DNA of 64,000 nucleotides, from contig JAIWNF010000038.1 in the NCBI GenBank assembly GCA_025093555.1, positions 434,001-498,000 of the forward strand, written 5' to 3'. The stretch's first letter is position 1; each line of letters opens with the position of its first letter. The stretch is from Circinella umbellata (Eukaryota; Mucoromycota; Mucoromycetes; Mucorales; Lichtheimiaceae). The notes beneath the pieces are model-generated. The model had not been told where the DNA came from. It searched no databases and saw nothing but the letters and a program-made list of their open reading frames with translations. The translations under genes and the position numbers were made by a program. Positions 34,836-45,954 of the stretch are shown piece after piece.

Positions 34836-36251
34836 ATGAATATTACATTGCTTCAAAAACATAAAAGAAGAGTTGAGCTCGATGAACAATTAGAGCAAAA
34901 CAGCCTTCGCTTACGTCAAAGAATTTCGCGTATACTTGAACGAAACCGGGAAAGAAGAGTCGCTGCTGTTTCTGCACACCAGAAACCAAAACGAAAGATT
35001 CTCAATCGCGATCGCGCCATGTTCGAATTGATAGTTATGCAAGACTATTTTTCGCAAGTACCAAGATATGACGCGACGTATTTTCGCCGTCGATTTCGTA
35101 TGCAGCGTGAGCTTTTTGAGCGTATCGTGAAAGAACTCGAGGCCAAGTACACGTACTTCAAACAAAAGAAAGATGCTGCGGGTAAGACTGGATTCCATCC
35201 TTTTATCAAAGGAACCGCTGCCATGCGCATGTTGGCATATGGTGGATCCGCCGATGCTGTTGATGAGTATCTCAAGATGGCGGATTCTACCTCAAGAGAA
35301 TGTTTGGTAAACTTCTGCCAAGGCATTATCGAATGCTTTGGGGAGGAGTATCTTCGTGAACCAAACGAGGAAGACCTCAAGCAGTTACTGGCTCTTGGAG
35401 AAGCCCGTGGGTTTCCAGGCATGCTAGGTTCGCTTGACTGTATGCATTGGCAGTGGAAAAACTGTCCTACTGGTTGGGCTGGGATGTACACTTCTGGTAA
35501 AGAAGGTGCACCTACAGTCATTCTTGAAGCTGTCGCCTCCCATGATATGTGGATATGGCATTCTTTCTTCGGTGTCCCAGGCTCTTGTAACGACCTCAAT
35601 GTCTTACACAAATCTCCATTGTTTGACAATGTCATCAATGGCCACTCTCCCGCTGTCAGTTTTACTGTCAACAACAATCAGTATGACAAAGGGTACTACT
35701 TGGCAGACGGGATTTACCCAACTTGGGCAACTCTAGTCAAGACAATCAGGCACCCAATCGGTAACAAACATAAGGTATGATATTTTGATTGTAGATCATT
35801 TTATTATGAATCATTTTACTGGAGACCATTGTTATATTACATCCATTCTACCAAAAAAAAACTCACTGCTTTATTAATATAGTTGTTTGCTAAAAGGCAA
35901 GAGTCTGTACGGAAAGACATTGAACGTTGCTTTGGTGTTTTGCAGCAACGGTTTGCTATCATCCGGGAGCCTGGACGTTCGTGGCATGTATCACACCTCA
36001 CAAACATCATCAAGGCATGTATTATAATGCATAACATGATTGTCGAGGATGAACGTGATAACTACAGCGTACAGTTTGATTTGGATTATGAGCATTGTTC
36101 CTTCAATGTTGCACCCTCGATCCAGCATGGTGGGCAGCCAGAAGAACTTGTGCGTCAGCAACGTCAAAGAGCTGTTCATGACAAGAATGTCCACACAAGA
36201 CTGTTGGATGATTTAGTGGAACATATTTGGCAACGCCATGGAAATGAATAA
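34836..36251 (+). CDS. Harbinger DDE transposase
   Basis: Two exons (34836-35774 and 35883-36251; intron GTATGA...TATAG) give 435 residues. The start at 34836 (MNITLLQKHKRR) is preferred over an upstream in-frame Met at 34728, whose leader is Cys/Ser-rich and partly in the terminal region. Motifs: a Lys/Arg-rich N-terminus; RRRFRMQRELFERIV; GSLDCMHWQWKNCP (first Asp); ASHDMWIWHSFFGVPGSCND; YYLADGIYPTW (second Asp); ESVRKDIERCFGVLQQRF (catalytic Glu); and IIKACIIMHNMIVED, the standard C-terminal Harbinger helix. No lesion is seen. It should act in the nucleus with the partner encoded by the opposing gene. Confidence 0.93.
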
Positions 36252-36318
36252 CGCTTCGTTGCTAAAGATACTTACCTATGGTTTAACAGGTTAAACATTA
36301 ATAACAAAAAAAAATTTA

Positions 36319-37280
36319 TTATTCATGCTCACTATCATCCCCTCCTACTTCTACTTCTACTTCTACTTCTTCTGCTACTTTTCCAAGTATTTTTTGTTTT
36401 TCTTTCTCTTCTTCTTCCTCCTTCTTCATTTCTTCTACGATCTTTTTTTGCATCTTCTCATAGTAGTATTTACGATGACCAGAAAGAGTCGCGGGATCAA
36501 CGCTCATGATTGCATGTGTCATCATCACCTTTTCATTATATGCGTACGCTTTTGATGTCGCAATGCGTTCGCGGTCGATTTCTTGTTGGATGCGCATCAT
36601 TTCCAGCGACTCCTTATCCGTAGAATCCTCATCTTCTGAAGAACGCTTTCTTTTGGTGGATTTTATGGCCTTGGCTTGATGTTTGCCAATAGGTCTTGGT
36701 TGGGTTTCCCCCACCACTTCCACTTCATTGTTCTCCTTGGGGAACCGAGGTTTCCACTTCTCTTCTACCTTAAGTAAATCCCATGCATGTCTCAATCCAA
36801 ACGTCTTGCCACTATTAGCAGGGCGAAAGTCTACATATCTAGCACAGGTTTGCTCGTACTATTACTTTATTAGTTACTGCTTTATTAATTTAACTTGTCG
36901 TTAGGTTTAGATATAAATATGAAAAATTGACTCACCCAATCGTCTTCGTTCTCGCCACTTTTTCTGGCCGCATACACTTTTGCATAACTGGCCGAGAAAA
37001 ACTGACATTTTGCCGAGATGGAAGTGAATCGTGATTTCAATGAAGAGGGATCACGGTGCAATGGGTTGTCACAATTCTCGACAAATCCTTCCAGAACAGA
37101 AGACCATAAGCCTTCTTCAGTCAAGCTGGTGCCTATTGTTGGGTTGGTTGTAACACCCAGGTACGCCTTTACCAAAGCAATGTCTTCGACTTTGCTAAAA
37201 TCAGGACCTTTTTTCTTGCGTCCATTGTCGATCGCAGGAGTTGTAGGTCGAGTATTGGTAGTAGTGATGGCGTTGCTCAT
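36319..37280 (-). CDS. Harbinger second protein (Myb/SANT trihelix-like DNA-binding)
   Basis: Two exons (37280-36936 and 36858-36319; donor GTGAGT) give 294 residues. The start at 37280 (MSNAITTTN) precedes a basic linker and a Trp-containing helical domain (VEDIALVKAYLGV, EEGLWSSVLEGF, RDPSSLKSRFTSI) of the Myb/trihelix type seen in Harbinger partner proteins. Then come SGKTFGLRHAWDLLK, a Lys-rich segment (KSTKRKRSS) that may be a nuclear localisation signal, a long charged helix and a Glu-Val repeat tail. Family knowledge: this partner helps import the transposase and bind the element ends. The two genes end 67 bp apart. Confidence 0.85.
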
Positions 37281-37491
37281 TTTAAAAATATAAAATACAA
37301 ATAAAAAATCAAGGAAATTTTTTTTTTTTGAAGTCAAGCAGTTGTGATACTTCACAACTTTTATTGAAAAATTTAGAAAGTGTTACGATTAACAACATCG
37401 TAACAACTACCGCTGCAGGAGCTGAGTGTTAAACAAGTTGTTAAATTTAACATCACAACTACTGTAACAACCACCGCTGCGGATGGTCTAA

Positions 37492-38824
37492 GAAAATGGA
37501 GGAACGACAAGACCATCTCGATTCGCAAGAATTACAAATAATTGATATCCTTGAATTGCTGTAAGTGTCTTGGAGTTTATTTAGGAACTGTTATAACTAC
37601 CATGAATCAGAACTGATCTAGTTTGATCAAAACAACAAAATAATGAACATCATAATGAACCCATTGCAACGAGAGCAATTAAGGATCTCAATTCCGGGCT
37701 TTTGAAAGTGGGAAAAGTGTCTTACCTTTTATTTTTTGACAGACCAGGCTGTGCCTTGATCAAACTCCACCTAGTTCAAACATGTAGTTAATAGTCACAA
37801 ACACATATTGTATCCTCCATGATACCACTACCTGTATCATTATTATTATCACAAGTAATTTAAATACATAGATACCCCTCCGTCATCAAACAATAAAATA
37901 TCATCTTTCAAGTTATCTTCTACTCTTTTATGATCTCTTTGTTCTACTCTACATTGGCTAAGGTATTGACCAACCAAAAATATTATGACACTGAGGATAA
38001 CCATTTTTATTTTTTAAAGTTGTCGGCCATCTTAAACGTCGTAATTTCAAACAAGGTAGTAAACAAAATGCAAGGAAATAGCTGTCGAGATTTGGCAACC
38101 AGAGTTTACTTGGCCACCTCTTCAAAGATGCACACCTTACACTATAGCAACCACTAATACAAAGAGACCAATACCAGCCTCGTAATTCGGAACAAAAAAA
38201 AAAAAAAAAGGAAACGCAACTCACAGTCTAGCAACAGCAATGCAAGTCGACGATAAACAAGATTTTCTAACCCCCAATCCCCAAATTCACCAGCACTGAA
38301 ACAACTAATGCACGAAACACGTAATCTCACGTCAGTAACTACGACAATCAGCAGCAGCAACAACAACAACAACAACAGCTATTGTGATTATTATATTAAT
38401 CTAAGGCAGCACCAACGAATAAAAAAAAAGAACCTTTTTTTTTAACATCAGTATAGCCTACTCAATTCCTTCTTCTCCAATTTAATGGACAAGGCGAGCT
38501 GCAAAACCGGAAATGGGTGCATTTCCCGTCTACAAATCTCCTACGGTGAGAGCCACTCATAAAGGAAAAGATGAAAGTCTGATAAAGAAAAAAAGAAAGA
38601 ATAGTGTCGAGTTCGTTGCTTTTTATTTCTTCACATGAACCATGCAAAGTCCGATTGTACTGCGGCACCTCCCTTTTTAATTTTTAATGGGCAGGCTTAG
38701 AAAATTTGCCTATGGTTTTTTATTTTTCATGATGCTAGTGCGCGTGATCGAAAGCAAGATCCTGTACATACAGGAAAAGGATTTGTAAGGTTTAGGAATG
38801 TGTCAAAAGTTTTACTATAGTATA
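37492..38824. other. Intergenic, no convincing gene
   Basis: A short frame begins right at the Harbinger insertion (MEERQDHLDSQELQIID at 37496) and stops after 22 codons, so it may be a truncated host or repeat fragment. The rest has an A-run at 38198-38210, CAACAACAA runs near 38355 and no supported coding region. Confidence 0.35.
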
Positions 38825-39676
38825 GGGGTATCACTAAAAAAGGTGTACCATCAGAAAGGTGTACTTTTCAAAAGGGCGATATGGATAGCAAAAAAAGTAT
38901 TTCTTTCCTATAACACTCGAAGCTCAAACTATCCCTTATTATCTATAAAATTACAGAAATTCTGTAACAGATCCTTATCAGTGTCAAGAAGTGATAGTGT
39001 TGCTACTGAGTTCGACAACGAAAAGAAAAAGTAATATTCAATCCATCCAAAACACAACCTACGGAACAACTTGTTATTATATAGTTAGATAGAACTTTTT
39101 TGGCCTCGCTGTCAATTATAAAACTACATAAAGATATCTCCACAGAGACATCTTACTCTAGAAGATATAAATAGATAGGAGTGTAATATAATAAACAGCA
39201 CCAAATGTTATAAAACAAAAAGATAAAAACTGAATGACCTATATGTCAAAATTTTGAATCAAGATTTATAGCCAAGGCTCTGTAATAATCAATATGACTG
39301 TAAAATAAGGACCATAATATTTTATTAAATATAAAAGCTACGTACTGTACTAGGATATAAAGTACAATGTATGATTTTATGTTTGGTATAGGAATAAATA
39401 ATTCGGTTTCTGTTTTTGTTATATTACAAAAACTACATAGCACTATTTTTTTTATTATATGAAAGATAAATACGTAATATTTCTTTCGAATAACCCCTAT
39501 GAAATTATTATTATTTGATTCAGTAAATATTTGGTTTTAAAAAAATACTTGTATGGAAAGATGCATCAGGTCTACTATGAAGCCATAAAACCCAATTGTA
39601 CACCTTTTTCATGACTGGAATTGCGAAATTTCAAAAAGTACACCTTTTTGACTGTACACCTTTTTTCGTGTTTCCC
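38825..39676. mobile_element. Probable MITE, about 850 bp
   Basis: The left end (GGGGTATCACTAAAAAAGGTG, then AAAGGTGTACTTTT) and the right end, read inverted (GGGAAACACGAAAAAAGGTG, then AAAGGTGTACTTTTT), agree over roughly 45 bp. Both are flanked by TA (38823-38824 and 39677-39678). No coding capacity is seen. A Tc1/mariner-type non-autonomous origin is likely. Confidence 0.6.
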
Positions 39677-39871
39677 TATCAAAGATAATTGGCTGAGAGT
39701 TAGACACTTCGTAGTAGCATGATGTGTAAATGCGCCGTTCTAAATATCACGCGTTTCTTCGATTCCTTGTTGTTACTGCTATCGACCAAACTACATTTCT
39801 TCTTGGGCATCGTCCCTATTTCTTATAACCCAAAAACATACCACTCATTCTTGTATATAATTTACACTCAC

Positions 39872-39935
39872 AAACTCATAAACTCATAAACTCATAAACT
39901 CATAAACTCATAAACTCATAAACTCATAAACTCAT
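39872..39935. repeat. Microsatellite (AAACTCAT)8
   Basis: Eight uninterrupted copies of the octamer lie about 100 bp before the start codon of the broken F-box gene. Confidence 0.95.
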
Positions 39936-40033
39936 ACTTTAATATATATTTTATACCTTTTTGTACATATTCTATAACAATTTACAACAACAAAACACAA
40001 AAACAGCTGATTTTTACATACACAATTCTCATA

Positions 40034-40474
40034 ATGACTTCAACACTCTCAAGATCGAAAAAAGCAAGAAAAACACTAGCTGAACAAGATATCAATGCTC
40101 TAAGTACCTCAGTGGTACGAAATAAAGAAGAAAGAGATATAAAAACAATTGATTTTATTGTTCGTTTACCTGTGGAAATAGTTTATAGTATTTTTCAGTA
40201 TTTACCAAGAATGCATATACAACGCTATATTAACGTATCTGAGGCATGGAGATCAAAAATAATAAATTTCAGTCCATATTGAAGTACCATTCGGATCCGT
40301 AGTCCAAATTCTGTAGAATTCTGTTTAATGCCTTATATTACAAGTCATATCAGAAGTCTATATGTTACTTTGCCTCCTTTACTTATTGAAAAGGTTATCA
40401 AGTTATTGAGCGAAAAGCCCTTTATTAATATGAAACAGCTGACATTGGCCACAAGCTGTAAGTAGAGCTTCTTT

Positions 40475-40508
<34 letters not shown>

Positions 40509-41981
40509 GGAAGGGGGGGAGGAGGAAGCCGGAGCGGATGATATAGTTGTAATTTTTTTTTTCGAGCATGTAATTAAACTAATCTTGAAACTTTTATATA
40601 TTATCCAATCACTCTTATAACATGACATATCCTCATAAACATCAAACAGCAAAACTTTTTCAACAATCCATAAAAACATATTTCAATCAATTACCTTTCG
40701 ATATTGGGCAATGTACCCCGTTTATTACCGATATCACTTTGGATGTCACATCTGCTTGCGTTTTGATTTCTCTTGATGATATTTTTCATTCCTGTATAAA
40801 CTTGACAAGTATTGAATATCATTGTCACTCATCTGTCGATTTAAATATTACTAATGTGACCGACACCAATATTGTGTCCATGGCAATTAATGTAAAAACA
40901 GGCGAGCCCACTCAATCAACTTAAAAGCTTTGATCAAGATAACTCCCAAGCTCAAGTCGTTATTAGTTAATTGGTGTTCATATAGTTTACCATCATCTTT
41001 ATTTGATAACTCAACAACAATGAATGTTCTCGGCATTGGCAACATTGTATTTTTCCGGTTCGCTAAACAGCTCGTTTGTGAAAATACAAAAAAATCAAAC
41101 AATATCCGTTTATTTTCAGCAAATAATTATACATCCATCCAAGACATTGAAACAGTATTGAAGAATAATAAAAAATCATTACAATCTCTATATACTCCGG
41201 CGATATGGAATGACGTCACTGTACGAGATGATAATGAACTTACACAAGATAGTGAACTGATGACGAGCATAATCGGTCATTCATGTACATTCCAAGCAAG
41301 ATGGATAGCTTGAAGTGTCTTAGGATTCAAAATGTTCATTTGTCTCAACCGTGGGTATCCTTATACAAGATTGTACAAACTTGTCCTTGTTTAGATGTAT
41401 TGGAACTACGAGATGGCGCCGTTATTAAAAATGAACTGGATGAATATAATGACGAGTATGAAGAAAGCGACAATGGACAACAGGTGCTTAGTGATGCTAG
41501 TTTGACAGCACTTCAATCATTGACGAGTGTACAAACATTCTCGACGATTTATTCGCAGCATATTAATATTTCAGCGACTGGTATTCATCATTTACTTAAC
41601 TCTTATTGTCATGTTGCTCCACACGATACAAAACTTGCACATCTTATATTATTGAAATGTTCTGGAAATAATGCATCAACTGTTTTGAACGTTGCAAGGA
41701 TTCAATGCATAAAAAGCATGAAATTGATAGGATGTCGAGGATTATTTGACGATGCAAGAATAGTCGAGAAATTTACCAATAATATTGCAGAGTTGAATAA
41801 TTGGGAACAATTATATATGGAAGATTGCACAATGATGAATGATATTTCAATGAAGAATCTCAGTAGTAGTAGTTCTCTACAGTTGATTCGATTTAAAAAT
41901 GTGCAAAGTTACTCCCCCAAATCGATGAAACTATTCCAGAACCGGATCACACCCATTAATTTTGTAGTAGTGAATAAATAA
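40034..41981 (+). pseudogene. F-box protein with LRR-like C-terminus, disrupted
   Basis: The start at 40034 leads to an F-box at residues 45-80 (LPVEIVYSIFQYLP, then VSEAWRSKI). An in-frame TGA at 40280-40282 interrupts, after which the same frame continues sensibly (SLYVTLPPLLIEKVI) to a GTAAGT donor at about 40458. Downstream, LRR-like text runs through three frames: 40622-40924, 40930-41313 and 41283-41981, changing frame near 40905 (CGAGCCCACTC) and near 41280. The intervening putative intron contains an A30 run followed by G-rich sequence. Intact F-box proteins recruit substrates to SCF ubiquitin ligases. One nonsense and two frameshifts suggest recent loss; an assembly error is less likely for all three. 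Confidence 0.7.
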
Positions 41982-42157
41982 TCTTTTGTAAATAATTAGT
42001 TGTAGTTATCTTAAAAAATTAGTATGTCATGAATAAAAAAGAAGGTGATTATGAAAGGAGACAAATAGTTATATATTATATGGACTACTTGGGGGTTCAT
42101 CATGTAATATACATTTAATTGTCAATATGTTATCTTTTGAAGCAAGTGGATTGTTAA

Positions 42158-42837
42158 CACCACGGCTAAAATGAGTAATAGAAATGAATGGATTTCCATG
42201 AATCTGTATGATCACTATTGACATGAAATTCTATGAAATGTGTCAGTTCATGGAGATACATAGATCTATGCAAAGTCATAGATATTCAGTCATATCCATT
42301 ACCTATTTATAAGCAGATTCATTCCTAGTTTATAAATGATATATATTTTACTTTATGAGCATATACATTATACTGCAGATATAACATGGTTGAGACCACT
42401 TCTACTATATTATGATAGCACTTTGAATAATAAAATTTTCTTTTTGTGGGTCATTAACTATGTGAGATAATGAGAAAAGTAGTAAAAGAAGTGCGTGGGA
42501 ATACTACTTCTCGTCAAACGGTCATGGGTTCACGAAGTATAAGTATGCCATTTCATAGATTATCACTCATATTTACAAAGCATGCATTTTCATTCATATT
42601 CATAGGTATTTTTTCATAGATATTTGTTCAGTTTTATGCAAATTCATATATCATTCAGAGCCATACATTGTCACTCAGATTCATTAATTTTTGTAATAGA
42701 GATTCATGGATTTATTTTTATGAAGATGAATATTTGTCTTTTTTCATGCATATTCATAAAGAACCATGGCATTTCATAACCTATAAATTCATATTCATAG
42801 AGAATTAGGTAATTGCATGCAATTTTTAGTCGTGGTG
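42158..42837. mobile_element. Harbinger-type MITE, 680 bp, rich in TTCATA motifs
   Basis: Ends CACCACGGCTAAAA and (inverted) CACCACGACTAAAA are flanked by TAA on both sides (42155-42157 and 42838-42840), the PIF/Harbinger target signature. The interior has more than a dozen copies of ATTCATA/TTCATAG-like motifs. Its ends differ from those of the Harbinger element at 34649-37488, so another transposase would be needed. Confidence 0.7.
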
Positions 42838-42840
42838 TAA

Positions 42841-44958
42841 TTACTACAACAATGCCGCTTGAACTAGCTCCTTTAATCATTTGCTCAAAGAACAAGTCCA
42901 AGAAGCATTGAGGATCCATGGTGACATTTTATTAATTCTACTCCAATCAAAACTGTACGTATGACGGATGGTTATCATCTATACTTATATATTCGGTTGT
43001 TCGTGCTCACTGTTGCAAATCAATTACCGGTATTATTATTAGGTTCATGGATTTCCGCTCATCCGAACATAAGGAACACGTTGACAAATTACGAATATGT
43101 TTATAGACAGCACCAGATCAAAGTAACAGTTTTTATATTGTGATAAATTCAACATATCATTATAATAATACTAATATGTAGTATAGTTTCATTCTATTCT
43201 TTATGTTTCAGCTATACACCTACTGAGATAACTCATTTTTATTTAATAATACGGACAATAATAGTATGATACGTATAAATCTTACATCAATATAATGAAT
43301 AGGACTTGATACACTCAACAAATTATTACAAACATCAGGGCATTAAGTTACATGATTGCTGATGGGGATTAATTTTTGAAACGATGAAATATGTTACTGA
43401 GCAACAGGGACAGCAACAGTATTATTATTATGCAGCGGCAAAGGAGTATGGCAAAAATACCAATGATGGTTATTCGATCTATATAACAGTAGTAGTATTC
43501 GTGAAGAATCAGTAATAGAATGCACAAGTATTGATACAATAAAATGTTTTTTTTTATCAAACCGTTAGTAATTACACACCAACAACAGCAACAATGAATC
43601 AAGGAAATTCAACAATCAAGTGGATTAATTAAAGTCGTATTTCCAGGTCTGCAATTATTTTGTATCGATACGTATCGTTCTTATCATTCAATTGTTCGCG
43701 TCAATGTATGGCCATTTTGGGTATATTTGGAAGATATCAATATCAATTTAACAGCTATTGGTTTCTAATGGTATTTTTATTTTTATTTTATTCAAATCAA
43801 ACGATTTAATTCACCAAAATCAGCAACAGCAAAAAAGAGGGACGATTGCGCCCAAGAAGACGACTATGACGACACTACTATGGAAGATGATAATACGCCA
43901 ATTGAAAAACATCGGTTACATATTGATCAACCACTCAACACTGAAAATGGGACCGTGGATATTATAATTTCTGATCCAACTCTTGAAGTGCACAGTAATG
44001 GTACCAATTATATATTGTTTCGAGCCATAATGAATAATATTAATATTCTAGTTTTTGGATATGTTGTTTCGTAAAAAAACTACAAGTTGTCAACTCAATG
44101 TTTAAATCAATGAAATAACTATCATCAAATTCAAAAAAGGGGAGCAGAAGGGTTAATTTATATCACAATTAAGTATAAGATCAACAACACATTACTGTTT
44201 TTACCTAATATCATTAACAATGGCTCAAATAACTTTGACAACTAAAATAAAAAGTAGAACTGCGCAATGTGATTGGATAAATTGTTGCTAGCTAACCTAA
44301 GAGGATATTTTCATGAGACTCGATTTAATTTTATTAAACCCAGGGGGTTATAATTTATAATATAGCAAAGATATTTTTAATACACCAAGGTCAAAAATAT
44401 TCATTGTTATTGACGATCTTTTAGTTTGTAGCACATCAAGAGTTCTTTGTTCATAAATTGTGTACAATATATTTCATTTGAGCAACAAATGTCTATATTC
44501 GTATTACAACGTGATGCAAAGTGACTATGTAGCAATGGTTGTTAAAAAAAATACGTAGGATACTAGATGTGTAAGCAGAAAAGAAATACTTACGTTCGTT
44601 CAAAGTCATGTAAAAAATGTAGTCAGTAGTATAAATCTAAGAGTTCTGGATAAAGGAGTGTAACATATTTACAATGACAAACAAATCTACGTAAAATAAA
44701 ATAAACATGATACAAAAGAATAAAGAACAATTTTTTCTTTATTTATCAGCAGAATGAACGTTGGATAATACAACTCCACCCAAAATAGTGTATATATAAA
44801 TGCACCCTTGTTGGCACTAAACCACGATTAAAAAAAATTCATATTAAAAAAGCCTCATACACCTGTTTTCAAAATACAGTATTGCAAACTTTTCTTCTTA
44901 CCAACCAACTCTGTTTATTTATTTTTTATATTGTTGATTTCATAATATTTATATTGTA
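42841..44958. other. Gene-poor region with degraded coding-like fragments
   Basis: Short frames at 42961-43143 (ISAHPNIRNTLTNYEYVYRQ), about 43640-43745 (VVFPGLQLFCIDTYRSY) and 43880-44074 (DIIISDPTLEVHSNGTNYILF) look more protein-like than chance, but no family is recognised and none can be joined into a gene. The last 200 bp should contain the promoter of the following gene. Confidence 0.3.
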
Positions 44959-45954
44959 ATGTTACGACGACGACCAGAAAAACGTAAACAATGCGCTCAA
45001 GAGCCAACCGAAGCAAAAACAAAACAAACGCAAGAGGGGTTGAACAGAGAACAGCAAGAATTATATGAAATTCAAGAACAAAGTCAAATAATTCGCAAAC
45101 AAAATCTAACGCTCGATCAACAGACAAAGAAAATCCTTGTACAATATTATGAAGAGGTGTATGTAGTGCTTCAGCCATACTTTTGTAATTTACAACAGAG
45201 ACGAAATAACTTGGAAATGAGACAACAAAACGTAATTCAGCTGCAAGATTGTGTTCAACATGCATTGTTAGTACAGCAGTATCAATTACATCAACATCAA
45301 CAATTACAACAAATACACCATTTACTTCTAAAAGAACAAAAATCAATGAAAATAACTCATAGCGTCACAGGACACTTATTGCTATTTACTATCCAAGCAG
45401 CAAATGTTTTATTGAAGGCTAATATATTACAAGCCTATGAAATTACTGGTAGTAGTAATGAAGGTGATGGTGATGGTAATGATAAAACATCTCCCTCACT
45501 TGGTGGTGCCGATTCTATGGAACATCTCACTCAAGAAGAGTTGGATGAAATTCAAAGACAAAGTCAACTAATTCGGCAACAGAATCTAGAGCTTCGTGAA
45601 CATACAATACAAGTCTATTTACAATTAAATGAACATATCTCCACAGTGTTACAACCATACGTACACAATTTGCAACAGAGGCTAAATAACTTGAGACTAA
45701 GGCACGAAGACATGGTTCAACTACAATATCGTATTCGACAGGCGTTAATACAACAGGATCAATTAGAGCAAAAACAGGAATTACAGACGTCCAGTCAATT
45801 GCTCGTAAAAGAACATAAAGCGATGGAAGAGCTTTATAAACGCATAGAACGCTTAATGGAAATTGTTACTCAAGCAGGAAAAGCTTTATTAGAAGATAAT
45901 GTACTTTTACCTCATGAAACAAGCTATAGTACGAGTAATAGTGGGGATACGTAG
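44959..45954 (+). CDS. Internally duplicated coiled-coil protein, unknown function
   Basis: A single-exon frame of 331 residues begins MLRRRPEKRKQ. Two halves of about 130 residues are clearly homologous: LNREQQELYEIQEQSQIIRKQN near residue 30 against LTQEELDEIQRQSQLIRQQN near residue 193; LQPYFCNLQQRRNN against LQPYVHNLQQRLNN; and LLLKEQKSMK against LLVKEHKAME. Each half is Gln/Glu/Leu-rich and strongly coiled-coil-like, without a membrane segment or catalytic motif. An acidic Gly/Asp linker (EGDGDGNDK) joins them. No family is recognised; it may be a young or fast-evolving structural protein. A Gln/His-rich zone (YQLHQHQQLQQIHH) lies in the first half. Confidence 0.6.
   Translation: MLRRRPEKRKQCAQEPTEAKTKQTQEGLNREQQELYEIQEQSQIIRKQNLTLDQQTKKILVQYYEEVYVVLQPYFCNLQQRRNNLEMRQQNVIQLQDCVQHALLVQQYQLHQHQQLQQIHHLLLKEQKSMKITHSVTGHLLLFTIQAANVLLKANILQAYEITGSSNEGDGDGNDKTSPSLGGADSMEHLTQEELDEIQRQSQLIRQQNLELREHTIQVYLQLNEHISTVLQPYVHNLQQRLNNLRLRHEDMVQLQYRIRQALIQQDQLEQKQELQTSSQLLVKEHKAMEELYKRIERLMEIVTQAGKALLEDNVLLPHETSYSTSNSGDT

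Larger units (their letters stand above)
34649..37488. mobile_element. PIF/Harbinger transposon, apparently complete
   Basis: Terminal inverted repeats GACCATCCGCAGCGGTGGTT... (25 bp perfect; 34649 onward and ending at 37488) are flanked by TAA at 34646-34648 and 37489-37491, the 3-bp TWA duplication of this superfamily. It carries the usual two genes in convergent orientation: a DDE transposase (+) and a Myb/trihelix-like DNA-binding protein (-). Both are open, so this copy may be, or recently was, active. It sits 64 bp outside the right arm of the large element. Confidence 0.92.

Noticed and set aside
40476..40580. A30 run followed by G-rich DNA and GGATGATATAGTTGTAA, suggestive of a SINE (a similar motif lies near 25636)
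   Set aside because: The A run is on the wrong side for that orientation, no target duplication is seen and the match is too short.
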